Shown here: positions 12,120 through 24,141 of the stretch, piece after piece
How the letters are laid out: each line of letters begins with the position of its first letter
How positions within the stretch are numbered: the stretch's first letter is position 1
Source of the DNA: Diplocarpon mali
Taxonomy: Eukaryota; Ascomycota; Leotiomycetes; Helotiales; Drepanopezizaceae
NCBI GenBank assembly: GCA_024741835.1
Contig: JAENRP010000003.1
Location: 425,908 to 489,907 of the forward strand
Direction of reading: 5' to 3'
DNA length: 64,000 nucleotides
The notes under the pieces: model-generated
Told to the model about the DNA's origin: nothing
Seen by the model: the letters and a program-made list of their open reading frames with translations, nothing else
The model's database searches: none
Made by a program: the position numbers and the translations under genes

Positions 12120-13729
12120 AGCCTAAGAGTAGGGGTTTGCGTGGTTTCTTATCCCCTCTTAGTGGAATGCTGCACGCATAGAAGCCGCGCAAGTACACTA
12201 GCGTTATATGATTTTTGCAGAAGTTGGAACTGATAACAACCTAGCTACCTCTAGAGTAGTGGTGTTTGCAACAAAGGGAACCGACACTGCTACTATAGTC
12301 AACATCTTTAACATCTTTAACATCATCAACTGCTCTCAAGATAGGACTACTACTTCCAAGAGTACGTCACAGCGCAGCCAGGCATCAGGCACAGTGAGAG
12401 CCGCCTACGTGTTCACACCAGCAGAAGCGAAGAGAGCGACACAAGGCCGCATTTGGCCGCTCGAAACCGATTTTTTTAAAAGATTCATGCTATGCTGTAA
12501 ACCCAGGATCAGCGTCTGGCTTTGCATTTGACATTATTCTTGCAGAGGGCGCTTACTTTTCCTTTCTCTTAAAAAACTATATGCTTCATAGTCGAGAACT
12601 GCCTATTCGCCACTACAGGCCCTCCTATCCCCCAGAGCTAAGGATACATATCCTTTGAATAGTACATCATCTCTTTAAATCTACCCTATGCAAAGCCTTT
12701 CAATAATAGTATATAGCCTAGCAGGACCTATTCAGTATAAGCTTAAGAGGTATCTCATGCCTTCTTTCTATAATCCTTTGATAGCCAAACGACGCGAGTT
12801 ATTTCCGTCCTAATGAAAGACAGGGAAAATCCATAAAGATCCTAGGGTATAACCATAGCTAGTTTGTCAAGGGCATCCTGCTTTATACCCCTCAGCCCCT
12901 TTTCCCTTACGTATCCTTGTGCTGCCAAAAGGTAAGCTTAAAGTTATACGATAATGGTGTAATGGCGAGGAGTTTGAGATCAAGCTTATATAAGTAGCTG
13001 CTTCTTGGCTTGTGTTCAATGTAGAACAAGGCCCCTGGCAATCATAAACCTCTTCTGCGTGGCGCAGAAGAGAAGCCAGAGAAGGGTTTCAAGAGCACAG
13101 GTCTTCTGGACCAGCTGCAAGAGGTCTGGTCGCTCCATGTGAGGGATCGTTGTCACTGACTCTCGACAAGGGCTGCGTGGCAGATTACAAGTTGTTCCTA
13201 TGTTTGCTTTGGGAGGCTCAAAGGTTGGGCCTGCCTCTCGATTTTTGCCCAATGTTTCCAAAAGGTTGCGGATATACAAGATCGCTCTACAGCGAAGAAC
13301 ACATTTCACCCCTACTTGGGTGAGCTGAAGTTGTGCTATTCTTGTACATCCATGAACATCGGCTATTTTTTAGAGCTCATAGCAGGTGCAAGAAATTCTT
13401 TAGCGAAACAGGGCCTTGTTGGATACATTTGAGCTAAAACTTGATTACTCGCATTTGAATCACTTGACCTAACCCCCTTTGTCACTTGAGAGTTGCGTTT
13501 CACAACATCCCTTACCGCTGCATAACTTTAATCAATAAGCTGACCGCATCAACTGCTCGCGCACGTCATGGGTGGTTCTGCCATGTATTGTATATATCAC
13601 TGGAAGAAGGTATTTCTACTCTACTCTGAACTGTCTGAAGCCTATATAGCCAGCCAAGCAACCACTCTATCTATACAAGTCCCAGACCCTTGCAACAAAG
13701 AATGTGCCGGTGTGTAGGTTGAGGTCTGT
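12120..13729. other. Intergenic, partly TA-rich relic sequence
   Basis: No supportable gene. The stretch at about 12.54-13.0 kb is rich in TA steps, like the RIP-mutated retrotransposons at 34-51 kb, and may be an old repeat remnant, but no family could be named. A threefold AACATCTTT-like repeat lies at about 12300-12330. Confidence 0.45.
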
Positions 13730-14481
13730 TTACATGGCAAACAGAATCAAGAAGGATACCATGAGCGCGAAAAGGCCCGTAGCCTCCGCGAAGGCGAAGC
13801 CGAGAATGGCGTAGGAGACTATTGATCCCGACGTGATCAGCATGAATGCGTGTACTGAAGGAAGAGAGGGGAGGGGAAGAGTAAAAGTTCCAGGGAGGCG
13901 AGGGAAGGAGAACATACACAGCTGTCCTCTCATCGACGGGTTCCTCGCCACGCCGGTAATCAGGCTGCCAAACACCGTGCCGATACCTGTGCCAGCGCCG
14001 ATGAGCCCGGCGGCAGCGACACCGGCTCCGATCAGCTTCCCGGCGCCCAAGATGGCGGCCCCGACGGCGATGCTCTCCGTCGCGACGCTGCGGGTCTGGT
14101 GGCGGGCGAGGCCGAGGGCGGTGTTGCGGCTCATGAGGAGGCCGGAGGTTGAGGGACGAGCGGGTTGGAAGCGGGAGATTGTGGTGGGTTTGGATACTGG
14201 GGGTGTTAGTTGGTGGGTAACGGTGTTTTTGGGGGGGTTTAGAAGATGGGCGCGATGGGAGAGAAGGGAGAACAGCTGGGCGTAGGGTGAAGGAGCAAAA
14301 CGAGACCGAGTAGATGAACTCGACAGGCAGAGATGCGTCTGGATCCGGATACTCAAGATCACAGGACGGAAATCCAATTGACAACCCACGTACCATTCGT
14401 AAAAGCCCGACGCACAATCGGGGTGCTCTGACGGAGCGCCGAAGCGCCATTGAGCCGAAGCGAGCGGGTGACGGAGTTCAT
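13730..14481 (-). CDS. ATP9: Mitochondrial ATP synthase subunit 9 (c subunit), nuclear
   Basis: The proteolipid that forms the c-ring of the mitochondrial F1Fo ATP synthase, made in the cytosol and imported. Three exons: 14394-14481, 13918-14196 and 13730-13818, with introns of 197 and 99 bp (GTACGT...CAG and GTATGT...TAG). The spliced product is 151 aa. The first about 70 residues are an Arg/Ser-rich presequence (starts [12 protein letters not shown]). The mature part holds both membrane helices ([21 protein letters not shown] and the [20 protein letters not shown] region), linked by the polar loop [10 protein letters not shown]. The proton-carrying acidic residue is the Glu in FAEATG. The length fits the filamentous-fungal nuclear version. 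The second intron falls after the polar loop and splits the Phe codon of GQLF. It lies about 1.4 kb downstream of the bestrophin-like gene on the same strand. Confidence 0.96.
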
Positions 14482-15926
14482 GATGTCTGGTCTGGTCTGA
14501 TCTGCTCCAGTCTCGTCTTGTGCTTCCTTTGCTCTTTGATCTATGGACGGGACTACGTCTTCTGCGATTGGATGGAACTGAACTGATGAAGCTGACAAAC
14601 GATGGATGGAGATGAAGACGAAGATGAAGGACGGAGGAAACGGAGAGGAGAAGAAGGGAGTCCAAGGGAGCAGAGCACAACCCAGCGGCAGCTAGTGCCG
14701 TGTTAGCGTGGTGCGCGGCCCACCCGGCCCAATGATCTTGCGGGGTAACACTGCAGGCCACCTATTCGGGACGTTGGGGTAACATGGTTCGGGGGGAAGG
14801 AGCGGGCGAGGTGGTGGGCGGATGGGACGCGGGGAAGAGCTCGACGGTCGAAGCTCGAAGCTCGAAGCTCAAGCTAAAACTACCTGGTGTGTAGGAAGAA
14901 CAGAGCCAGCTGACTCCCTCGCCCTCACCCTGAGCGTCCCAATTGATGCTCGTCACGCTTCCTCTCCGGCCCAGTGTTGACGGTCGGATTCTGCGGATTC
15001 TGCGGATCCTTCGGACTCGAGTTGCGTCTCTCCCGAACGCGAAACGAGGGGGGGTTGAAGTGGTCTCTCGTCCGTGCCCTGGGGGCGGGGCCTTTCCCCA
15101 TGGAGATCCCAATGCCAAGAGATGCTGCTTACCTCAGCGTGAACTGGGCGGATCCACTGTGCCTGAGTCTGCCGAGGAGGATACCGACCTCTACCCAGCT
15201 CCCCGTAAAAATCCCGAGTTGGGATACTGTAGTGAGGAGATGCTCTGATAGTAGACTTAACAGTAAACTGGAAGAGTGCACGAGAAAGTATGAGTTGCAA
15301 ACGACGATTGTTGGTTGTCTTGAGGTTGAAGAGAGAGCTCTCTAACTAAGAGCTATTTAAGGTAAGTGCCTCCTTGGCACTAAGTCACATGACAAAGTCA
15401 TGTGACATCTATTCTTGCAACAGATACCTCGCCTCGGCCGGATAGACATCGGCCAGGAGTAAGGATAGAAGCAAATGTGGAGACACAGGCGAGGCGAGAT
15501 GGAAGGAAAAGAAGAGGCGGGTGGCGTGGTGGAGCAAGAGTAAACGGTAAGTAGTAAATCGTGATTAGTACAAGGAAACAAGATCGCATTGAAGAACAAG
15601 CGAAAGAGGGAATGGGGTAAGAAGTTGGACATGGATATAGATATAGATATGGATTTGGATCGGATTCGGATTCGGATTTGGGAATAGAAATAGAGACAAG
15701 AAAATGAATCCGAATCTGGAGTAAGAACTTGGGCATCGCATTTATCCCCTCTGCCATCCATACTCTCTCCACCATCCCTCATGAGAGAGGGAAAGGGGGA
15801 CTTGGATATGAATATGAACCGACGCTGCAAGATAGGATTAGGAAGATGAAAACGAAATAAGAACTTTTCTATTATATACATATTCTCTACCATTCCTTCC
15901 CTCTCAACTGTCCTTTTACCCCCTGG
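14482..15926. other. Intergenic: ATP9 promoter side and bestrophin 3' side
   Basis: Contains the upstream region of ATP9 (minus strand) and the 3' flank of the bestrophin-like gene. Many short frames exist on both strands, but none resembles a protein family. Small direct repeats such as GAAGCTC (three copies near 14850-14870) are present. Confidence 0.5.
15629..15682. repeat. Hexanucleotide-like microsatellite (GATATA/GGATTT/GGATTC)
   Basis: A run of imperfect 6-bp units, first GATATA-like and then GGATTC/GGATTT-like, in non-coding DNA downstream of the bestrophin-like gene. Confidence 0.8.
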
Positions 15927-17735
15927 CTAAGTCAAATGCACCCCCTTCCCAACCATCACCTTCGCCCTCAGCGCCCCAAAGATATCCTCCCTCGTTTTGC
16001 CCCTCAGCTCTTCATACGAGGCGTCACTGAGCGGCCACAGCGGCCGGTTACTACCCATGTCGTTGTTGTGGATAGAGTACTGCAGGCTCGGTGCGCTCAT
16101 CAGCGTGTCCAGCTCGCGACTCAGCTCGGCGCAGTAGGCGTCGAGCGGGAGGTCGTTCACGTCGTTGCCAAAAGGGTTCTCGAGCTCGTCGCCGATTGTG
16201 GCTATGCCGAGGATGACTGAGAGGTGGTTAGGCTTATTTTTTTTTTTTTTTTCTTCGTGGTGGTGAGGGGAGGGGGGAGCTTGTTGGAGGACGTACTGTA
16301 CGCAGCAGCGATAGTGCCGGGGATCGTGACCCATTGCAACTGAGGGAATAGCTGGAAGGGCAGCAGGTAGACATAGAGGAGCACGACTTGTGAGATGAGA
16401 ATGTTGTAGCCGATGGGCAGCGGGGTGGTGAGAACGCGTTCGGCGTTGCCAGCTGTGTCTGCCATGCCTGCGAGGGTGTTCACTGGGCGAGATCAGTATG
16501 ATCACGGCCAACCCTGACTCGGGTGCTTCTCTCGTACAACGTGGGAAAGAGGAAAGGACGAAAGGAGAACGAGAGGTATACTTACTAACCTGCGATCCCA
16601 AGACTGCGTTCCTGATCTGGCCATTTCCCGTCACCTCCTCGAAATACGCACTCAGGTACGCCAAGATCTCCATCGGCAGGTTCCCCAACGGGCTGTCGCA
16701 CCGCTTCATCTCCTTGCGCGGGTTGCTCATCGCGAACGGCAGTCCCAGGTGCTCGCCCAGACTCTTCCACGAGCTCTTATTCTTCGCGACGAGGTGCTCG
16801 TCTTTGTACGCCGCTTTGGCGTACGTTTCCAGGTGAGATACGAGACCGGCGATGTCGGGGTAGTGCGCGTACGGCTCGAAGCGGAGACGGTGCTTAAGCG
16901 CCACGGCATAGGCGTGGATGAGGTTGATGGCGCTGATCTTGTGCAGCAGGTCATCCATACCTTGCTCGCCGTCGCGCTCGGAAACGTGGATCCAGATATA
17001 GCGCGCCAGAGTGCGGGATAGGATAAGGAGCGTGGCCCATGTCTTGCGACCTTCCGAGTATCTGAGGCCTCGTTAGCAGTGCGGTGCGGTGTTGGGATGG
17101 TTCAGGGGAGGGGAGGTTACCTTTCGTAGGCGGTCGTGCTGCGGAATGAGAGGGAGAGGCCAACGACGAAACCGAGGACTGTAAGGAGGAGGGTGGAAAC
17201 ACCGACTGCATCCCGTCAATGCCAGCAACAGAAGACGAGTGGTCACGGGGGGGAGGGGGGTCTTCCAGACGTACGACTATACACATATTTCGAGAGGCAC
17301 GTGATCAGCGTCGCCCAGCTCCCGACGGCCAGCAGTGGCAGCATCATGCGCGGAAGCACACTACCATGCATGCGGATGAAGTAGGGCAACTTGGAGTGTT
17401 TGTCCAGATCACGGGGGCCAACCTAGCGATGTTCGTTAGCCATGTCCACCAAATAGAGCCTCCCTACACCCCCAGGAGGGGGCCAGAACGGGATGCGTGG
17501 CACCCACAAAATAGTGGTCGATGTCCAGCGCGTCCTCCGACACACGTTGCGAGCTCGAGTTCCCCGCCAGACCAGCAACATGCACATCGAACGCCGAAGA
17601 CTTGCGCTGGGAACTGGCTTGGCTCTTGTTCTGGGGGCTGCCGGAGAAGGCCTCGACTACATGGTCTCCTCCTGCTCCTCCGCCGCCGCCGGCCGCGGTT
17701 ATGTCTCCCGCTGGGGCGGGCGCGCCGTCTGCCAT
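15927..17735 (-). CDS. Bestrophin-family (UPF0187) anion channel-like protein
   Basis: Predicted integral membrane protein of the bestrophin family, probably a chloride or other anion channel. Six exons: 17508-17735, 17275-17422, 17121-17205, 16586-17061, 16297-16482 and 15927-16216. Introns are 59-103 bp and all joins keep frame, giving 470 aa. Residues 1-70 are low-complexity and probably cytosolic. Then come GPRDLDKHSKLPYF, a first hydrophobic segment (MMLPLLAVGSWATLITCL), a second (STLLLTVLGFVVGLSLSFRS) leading into TTAYERY, a long helical part, and two more hydrophobic segments (LISQVVLLYVYLLPFQLF; the TIAAAYIILGIATIG region). The family signature GDELENPFGNDVNDLPLD is intact just after the last one. 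The first donor is GTGGGT, less usual but supported by the reading frame and by a CTAAC branch point. Ion selectivity and membrane location cannot be told from sequence. Confidence 0.92.
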
Positions 17736-20528
17736 TATTGATTATTCCGACGCTGGAGCTGCGATGGAGGATGTGTGAATGCCTGGCCCGTGGCAGAGAG
17801 GAGATCAAGCACTCGACCCGAGATGGAGGTCGTTGAACGCCTGCCCCGAGGACGAGATGGGATGCCTGAGCCGGAGTCGGGACGAACAGACAGTCTTGGC
17901 CGCAAGCTTAGATGCAATGCCGTCGTGCCCGCAGGTTGTCGGCCCCAAGGAGCGAGCCACACGAAGGAGAGGAAGAGGAGGAGAGGAGAGGAAGAGAAGC
18001 GGGCGAGAAGGAAAAGAGAAGGGGAAACGCGGCAATCCGAAGCGACAGAAAGCGAGAGAGCAGAGAGAGAGTATAGAGAGAGGGATCGAGGGATATAGAA
18101 GAGTCAAGCCAAAGCTCCGGACGTGACCGAATCCATATATACGGGACAACGCAGGAGAAGGCGAGCCAGCCCGGCTCTCAGACTCCAACCGATCCGAGTT
18201 CCACTGGCTGGCTAGCATCGGTCGGCCAAGATATATTAGACCTCACGAACAAGGTTTCTCCTGATCGGGGAAAAAGGGGGCTTGACGGTTGACGTTTGGG
18301 CTTGGGGGGTCTCGGGACGGAGAGGATTCTTCGGGCAGGACGGCGGAAGAAGTTTGACTCGGTCGGCACGCCCACACCGCCACGTGCTACTCTAGCCGAC
18401 ACACGCTAATCCACCTGCGCATCTTGATGGGGCTCTTGTTGTACATGGGATGAGAAACACATGTCGATATGTCTCCCTTTCTCTCTCTCTATATATGTAA
18501 CAAGAAAGACGCATTTAAGACCCTGACAACCGCAAAGCCCTTACCCCCTCAATCCCAACCCCAGCCCTACTTTAACCTTAACCTTACCCCCCCCNNNNNA
18601 TCCCCCCTCCATAAGCTTAATCCCCATATCCCAACCTTCAACCCTAACCCGTGACCCGACGTTAGCCGGCCGAGGGGGGTTCGTGAGCAGCGTAGCGATC
18701 TCCGGGTATATGTATGTCTCGACCTCGATACTTGACCAACTTCTTTCTGCTGACGCTTGAAAACGGCCGTAGATGTTGCCAGGTACGACAACTTACACAA
18801 GTCCCATGAGGGGATGGCAGTGCCAGTGCTAAAGCCAAGGCGGCGTGCAGACTGCAGAGATGCCAGCGCGAGCTTGGTTTGGGTGCTGATCTTGGTCGTG
18901 GTCTTGGCCCAGTACCGTAGAGAGATGCGACACGCGTGGTTGAGCGTAGGCAGGGGGGCCCTCATTTTCAAGAAGTATAAGTAGGGGTGAGGGACGAGGA
19001 CCTAGCTAGTACGTACATGAACATGAGCTTGTACTTGTACTTGTACTTCTAGACACTTGTATACATACGAGTATATGTAAAAGTATATATACGGTTTGTA
19101 TTATACACACATGCATACCTTATTCATACACGGTCTGAAGCATCTCGTCTCGTTTCAGATGCGCGCGGGAGGGGGCGAATCGGAGGACGGCTGTCGCCGG
19201 ACGGAGGCGCGCCCAGAAAGCGAGGTCAGGAGTACGGAGTGCGGACGGCGCGGATGGGAAATCCTTCACCTACCTACTACGTACACACACAGTATACCTG
19301 TAAACACTCGCTTCTCGGGACGCAGCAGGGAATGCAGAGGGGCGGATCTGATTCGGTGTTCGAACGGTAAGAGGTGTGTGAGATGTCTTGCAGGCGCCGT
19401 ATCGATCATTCTTTTCAAACGCATGCTTTGTTCATTCCGGCCGAGTTCCCAACGGCCCCCGTCCGTGGCTAGGATTTGCGTCGCGACCGCATCGTACGAG
19501 GAAGCTTTTGGTGTTTACTGTTTACTCTTTACCGACGTGCTGACCCCTCAAGATACGTCAACGGCTACCGGCAAGCCCTCCGTTTCCAACCCCCGGAACA
19601 GGGAACTACCAGTGCAAGAGCAGAGCGCTGGTGCAGCAGATGTCTTGCGAGCCATTTACATGGACCGAAGTACCGGATAATGTGGTCTCCCAGGCCACTC
19701 GTCGAGCCGCGATGGCTTGAACAGCCAAGAGCTGCTGCTCGCACTGGCTGTGGCTGGCCAGCTTCTGATTGGCTCCTATTTACAGCAGCGCGAGATGAGT
19801 CCCAATTCTCAAACGTCAGGGAAGTCGGTGCAGTGCAGTGGCGAAACCTGGGCACGATGTCATGTCGAATGTGGGCAGCGGAAAGTCCTGCGACCTCATG
19901 TACAGGCCATGGCGAATGCTGCCGGACCGCCAACGCAGCCGAGTCAGCAAGGTTCTGCGTGCAGCTACCAACAAGCCGGAGATGCAGATTGGCATGTCAA
20001 ATACTAGAGACTCGGGAATCCCTACCTCCTATCAGTCTCTCGCAAGGCCGGCGGAACTTACCTAGCCCATCCGTTGTTTCGGCCCATCTCAATTTCTGAT
20101 GGATACCAGTCAAGAGGTGGCGTGTGAATCCAGCGCCAGCCATACCAAGTCCCGCCGATGAAATGTAGCATATAATGCAGAAATAGCTCGCAAATGACAA
20201 TGTCGACTTGTCGAGTATCTCGAAGCTAGACCTCGCACCTACCACTCCCTATTCCGCTGAGGCAGAAATTCAGCCTATCTTTATCTTGCATCGCACGAGT
20301 CCGGGAGAAGAAAAATAAACTTTCAGGCGGGGATAAACGCGTGGAGTCAAAACCCGCCCAACATATTATATGTCACGTGATGTTATTACTGAGTCAGTTC
20401 GGCTCCAACTGAGCTCCACCGTAATTTTCAGCCTCACCCCACCACTGCAGCCTCAGGCCTAGTCAATGACTCAATAACGTCGGGTCACGTCCTTACAGCA
20501 CAGCTCCTCAGCAGCAGCAGATGTGAGC
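17736..20528. other. Intergenic region between bestrophin and LSM7
   Basis: Divergent upstream regions of the bestrophin-like gene and LSM7. Purine/pyrimidine-skewed sequence lies at about 17950-18100. Many short frames are present but no convincing gene. A short CTTGTA triplication occurs near 19027-19050. Confidence 0.5.
18541..18655. other. Assembly gap (5 N) in C-rich, telomere-like low-complexity DNA
   Basis: Five N characters at 18595-18599 interrupt a C-rich tract with TTAACCTTAACCTTACCCC on one side and CAACCCTAACCC-like text on the other. The motifs resemble degenerate CCCTAA repeats, but no regular array is visible. The true length across the gap is unknown. Confidence 0.8.
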
Positions 20529-21145
20529 ATGTCCGAACGAGGTCATCAACGCGGCGGGCGGGGCGGCGGCGGTAGTCGAGGTACGTCTCTTGTCCATACT
20601 CCTCGCCCTCTGTGCTCGCAAGAACTGAAGGATCGGAACCGAAACTGTGCGGTGTGAGGAAGGGGAAATGGGGATTTCGACAGGACAAGGGCTGATGAGT
20701 CTGGCAGGCGAACACAGAGGTGGACGCGGCGGCGGTAGAGGTGGGGGGCCACATGCGGGCGGCGAGCGCGAGAGGCCGAAGAAAGAGAATATCCTCGATT
20801 TGGGGAAATATATGGATAAGCAGATCACGGTCAAGTTTACCGGTGGTCGGGAAGGTATTTCTCTCCTGCTTTCTTCTCCCTTCCCTTCTCTTCTCTCATC
20901 TTTCGTCGCCATTTTCTTGCAAAGGGGAGGGCTAAAGCAAGGGAACAGCAACCGGCACACTGAAAGGCTACGACGCCCTCATGAACCTCGTCCTCGACGA
21001 CGTCTCTGAAGTCCTGCACGACGACGAGGGCAACACATCTACGCGATCCCTGGGTCTGGTTGTGGCGCGGGGGACGCTCTTGGTGCTTGTCAGCCCTGTA
21101 GATGGGAGCGAGGAGATCCAGAACCCGTTCGTGCAGGCGGAGTAG
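20529..21145 (+). CDS. LSM7: U6 snRNA-associated Sm-like protein LSm7
   Basis: A subunit of the LSm2-8 ring that binds the 3' end of U6 snRNA and of the LSm1-7 ring used in mRNA decapping. Three exons: 20529-20580, 20708-20854 and 20949-21145, with introns of 127 and 94 bp. The spliced product is 131 aa. Residues 1-40 are an Arg/Gly-rich extension (MSERGHQRGGRGGGG...), typical of fungal and animal LSm7. The Sm1 motif follows: ENILDLGKYMDKQITVKFTG, then ATGTLKGYDALMNLVLDDV. The Sm2 part is RSLGLVVARGTLLVLVSP. The intron interrupting Sm1 falls between GGRE and ATGTLKG, and only acceptor 20948 keeps the conserved frame. The length is slightly above that of yeast Lsm7 because of the Gly-rich start. 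Confidence 0.95.
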
Positions 21146-24141
21146 TAATTGGCTTGGCTGGGATAGAGGGATACCGGCCTGGGAGCGGTGGCGGAGGAAG
21201 GGAGGGATACACCATGCTTGATGTTGAGAGGTGGGTTTGTTGAGAGCTTGCGTCTACGGACCATGGAAGGAGGGTGGGTGTTGATGCGCACATGAGGGAA
21301 TTACGATATCCGGGCGGCATATGGGTGCGAAATGACATAGAAAAAGTACATCAGCGGCGGACAAAATAAAAGAATCCAGAATATCATCGTCTTTCCAACT
21401 TCTTAATTCCGGCGCCAAAATTACACACAGATCTCCATCTCCTCGGTCCCAAAGTACAGCATGTGCTCCTTCACAGCCAAGAAATGCAATCATGTTTTGG
21501 AACGAAATAACTTCACGACATGGCGGCCCTTCGGACTGAAGATTACAGCCGAGCTATGGCGGGAGCTTTCAGTCCATCGCCCATTTCTGCCAGTCGAGCT
21601 CTGAACGGGCCGAACGAAAGCGGTTAGTCGAGCAGCACCTTCTTTGTCTGCGAATTCCATCTTGTTAGCTACTCAATCTTACACCTGCGACTGATTCGAT
21701 AACGAGGAGCATAGTCACGATTGCCAGCCACGGTTAGGCGTGACGTGCAACACTCTCCGACTGCAGCGCTGTTTGTCTGGCACCTGACTTTTAGATATAA
21801 CACCCTCAGGGCTGCCTAATGGATACCAGAGTGGAACATTCTCGTGTTTGATCCATGTGAATCGGATTACAAGGGTCGAAAGGAAGAGGAAGAGGAAGAA
21901 TCTATTGCCCTAGAATCGGGAATGAAAGGTCTAATTTTGGAGAAGATTGTATCGTGGATACTAAAAGGGTATGATATAGCTCGAAGCCCTGAACATATAA
22001 TGTTTAGTTTCTGCTACTCTCTACTCCTTCCTAGCCGTCTCCTGACAGACGTCCTAATTTTTGATGCAAGGGGGGATGGTTACTATAAGCTTGTTTATTA
22101 CAGGTAGCTTGAGACTAGATTCAACATCTTAAAATCTTTTAAGCATGTTCTTTTTTTTTGGCTATTCTGCTGACTTCTTGGTTCTGGTCCAGGGTAGCAA
22201 GCAGACTCATCGAGTTACACGTTCTTGTCAGCGCGCTCCGCATCCCGCCCGCTCTTCACCCTGCGACGACTCCGGAAGGGAAGAGAGACGCGGACACGGG
22301 GAACCCTCACTGGCCAGACCTGGACAGAGGGTCCTGACGAGCTTCAGCTGCTCCGCCGGGCTCGAAGGAACGAACATCATGCCGAATGCCCTGCGCCGCT
22401 GGTGTTCTCGGCATAGTAGGGCTTGCTCTCGGCAATGCAAAGAACATGCGGAGAGGGACCAGCACGAAGTAGGCAACCAGAGCACTCATGACCAGCCGGG
22501 TGTGGTACAGAGATATTTCGTGAGGTAAGGGTTCACCGAGACAGCGGTGTTGCCTGTCTTTCCCACGATGTTCTGGCGGATATCTGCCTTGATTCTAGCG
22601 AGCAGAGTAAACAGGACAGGCGAGACCCGGAATAGAACGTCTATGGTGGGACAGCTTGTTCCTGGTGCCGACACTAGAACTTGGTCCGTAGTAGAGGAAG
22701 ACGGGATAACATTGTGCTTTACTTCACTTTTTCCAATTTCGTACCTGTGGTGGTATCTCGAGATTCGTTGAGTTATAAGAATGCGAAATTGGTGATTTGT
22801 AAGAGATGAAGTTTTAGCGTCTAGCATCGTAGGAGCTTCACCACACCGCGTTGCGCAGCAGTGGACGTTGGCAACCCGGTGCGTACTGATCAGCCCGTTG
22901 GTAGAAGCCTGAGCACCCTACTCGAATAAATTCTATGAGACCCGGGTAGAGACTGCTGGGTGTAAATTACATCCGGGTATATCTAGCATCAATACGGTAT
23001 AAAAGCAACAACCGAAGCATAAAGCCACAGCCTGACTGATTCTGCGAAATCAGACCTGAGAGGAGAACACCGCCTCAACGCCGCGTTTTAATACCGCTTT
23101 ATCATATCTTGAATAACTTGATTGCGAACTCCCTCCGTAGCTCGAAACACGGTATCGGCATCGACATCATACTATCTCACGAACTAAACGAGGTCCATAT
23201 GCTTTCCATACGTGAAACTCCTCGGGAGATGTAGCAGGGCGATACGAAAATACAAGCTACTGGCTACGGAGCCGGACAGTCTGTTTTCCTTCCCGGCACC
23301 CGGCGGCTTACAGTCACCGCCAGCTGATAACAAGGTAGTACTCGAGTAACTACTTCACCCCAAGCCATGGCCTTTCCGATGGGGCGTTATGTATCATCAG
23401 TAAGAAATCCATAGTATGAAAATCAGAAACTGTCCTAGTAACAGCAGGAGATTGTCAAAAGCTTATGCTAAGGTGATTTCGATTGTTAAGTTGTTGGTGT
23501 ATATGCAAATAAAGCGATAGCAAGTCTGAGGAAACGCGGCTTTTACCGCGAAAGTAAGATATCTATATCACTGGGATTTGCCTTGTAGTAGAAATACTAC
23601 AAGCTTTGATGATCAGATGGTTCTTTGCAGCAATTTAATAGCAGGAGAAAGCGTACTAGTGAAGCGCGATGCTTTGGTGTCAGAAGGGCAAATGACTCAT
23701 GTCAGTTGGCTAATTTCATATTTGGTATATGTATATATATATCTATATATATCTTAGGTATTCACCTCGCAAACCTCTGGTTTCTGAATACTCTCCTGGC
23801 GAAGCTCACAAATATAACTGGTCATACTCACGCCCAAGTCTGACCTGGATAGTAACAGCTTTATATTTTGCAGAAAACCGTTGCTTGGTCTTGACTTACT
23901 TGAAACTTTCAATGGAAGTCACTAGCGAGCCCCCGCCTTGCAAGAAATAAGTATAGTTTTAGTGTTTCTGTTCATGATATGCACTTACCAGCCCACCAAC
24001 TATTTACCGCCATCGTTCCCTACCAAGGAGAAGAAACGCGCGCAATATTCATATCTTCATCATCATCTATTCGATTCAGTTACAAGTCTCCAACCTTTCT
24101 TCTTACAGCAAACATATCCTCTATCCCTTCCCTATCTTCGT
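21146..24141. other. Intergenic region, about 3 kb, no supportable gene
   Basis: Open frames exist on both strands around 22145-22830, including one with a hydrophobic stretch, but frames change repeatedly and no protein family is recognised. An A/T-rich microsatellite-like run (TATATATATATCTATA) occurs near 23728-23750. Confidence 0.5.

Noticed and set aside
13833..14285. Plus-strand 150-codon frame over ATP9
   Set aside because: Shadow of the ATP9 coding sequence on the other strand.
22228..22827. Minus-strand frames with a hydrophobic stretch, possibly a transporter remnant
   Set aside because: The frame shifts within a short distance and no transporter motif could be found; evidence too weak to annotate.
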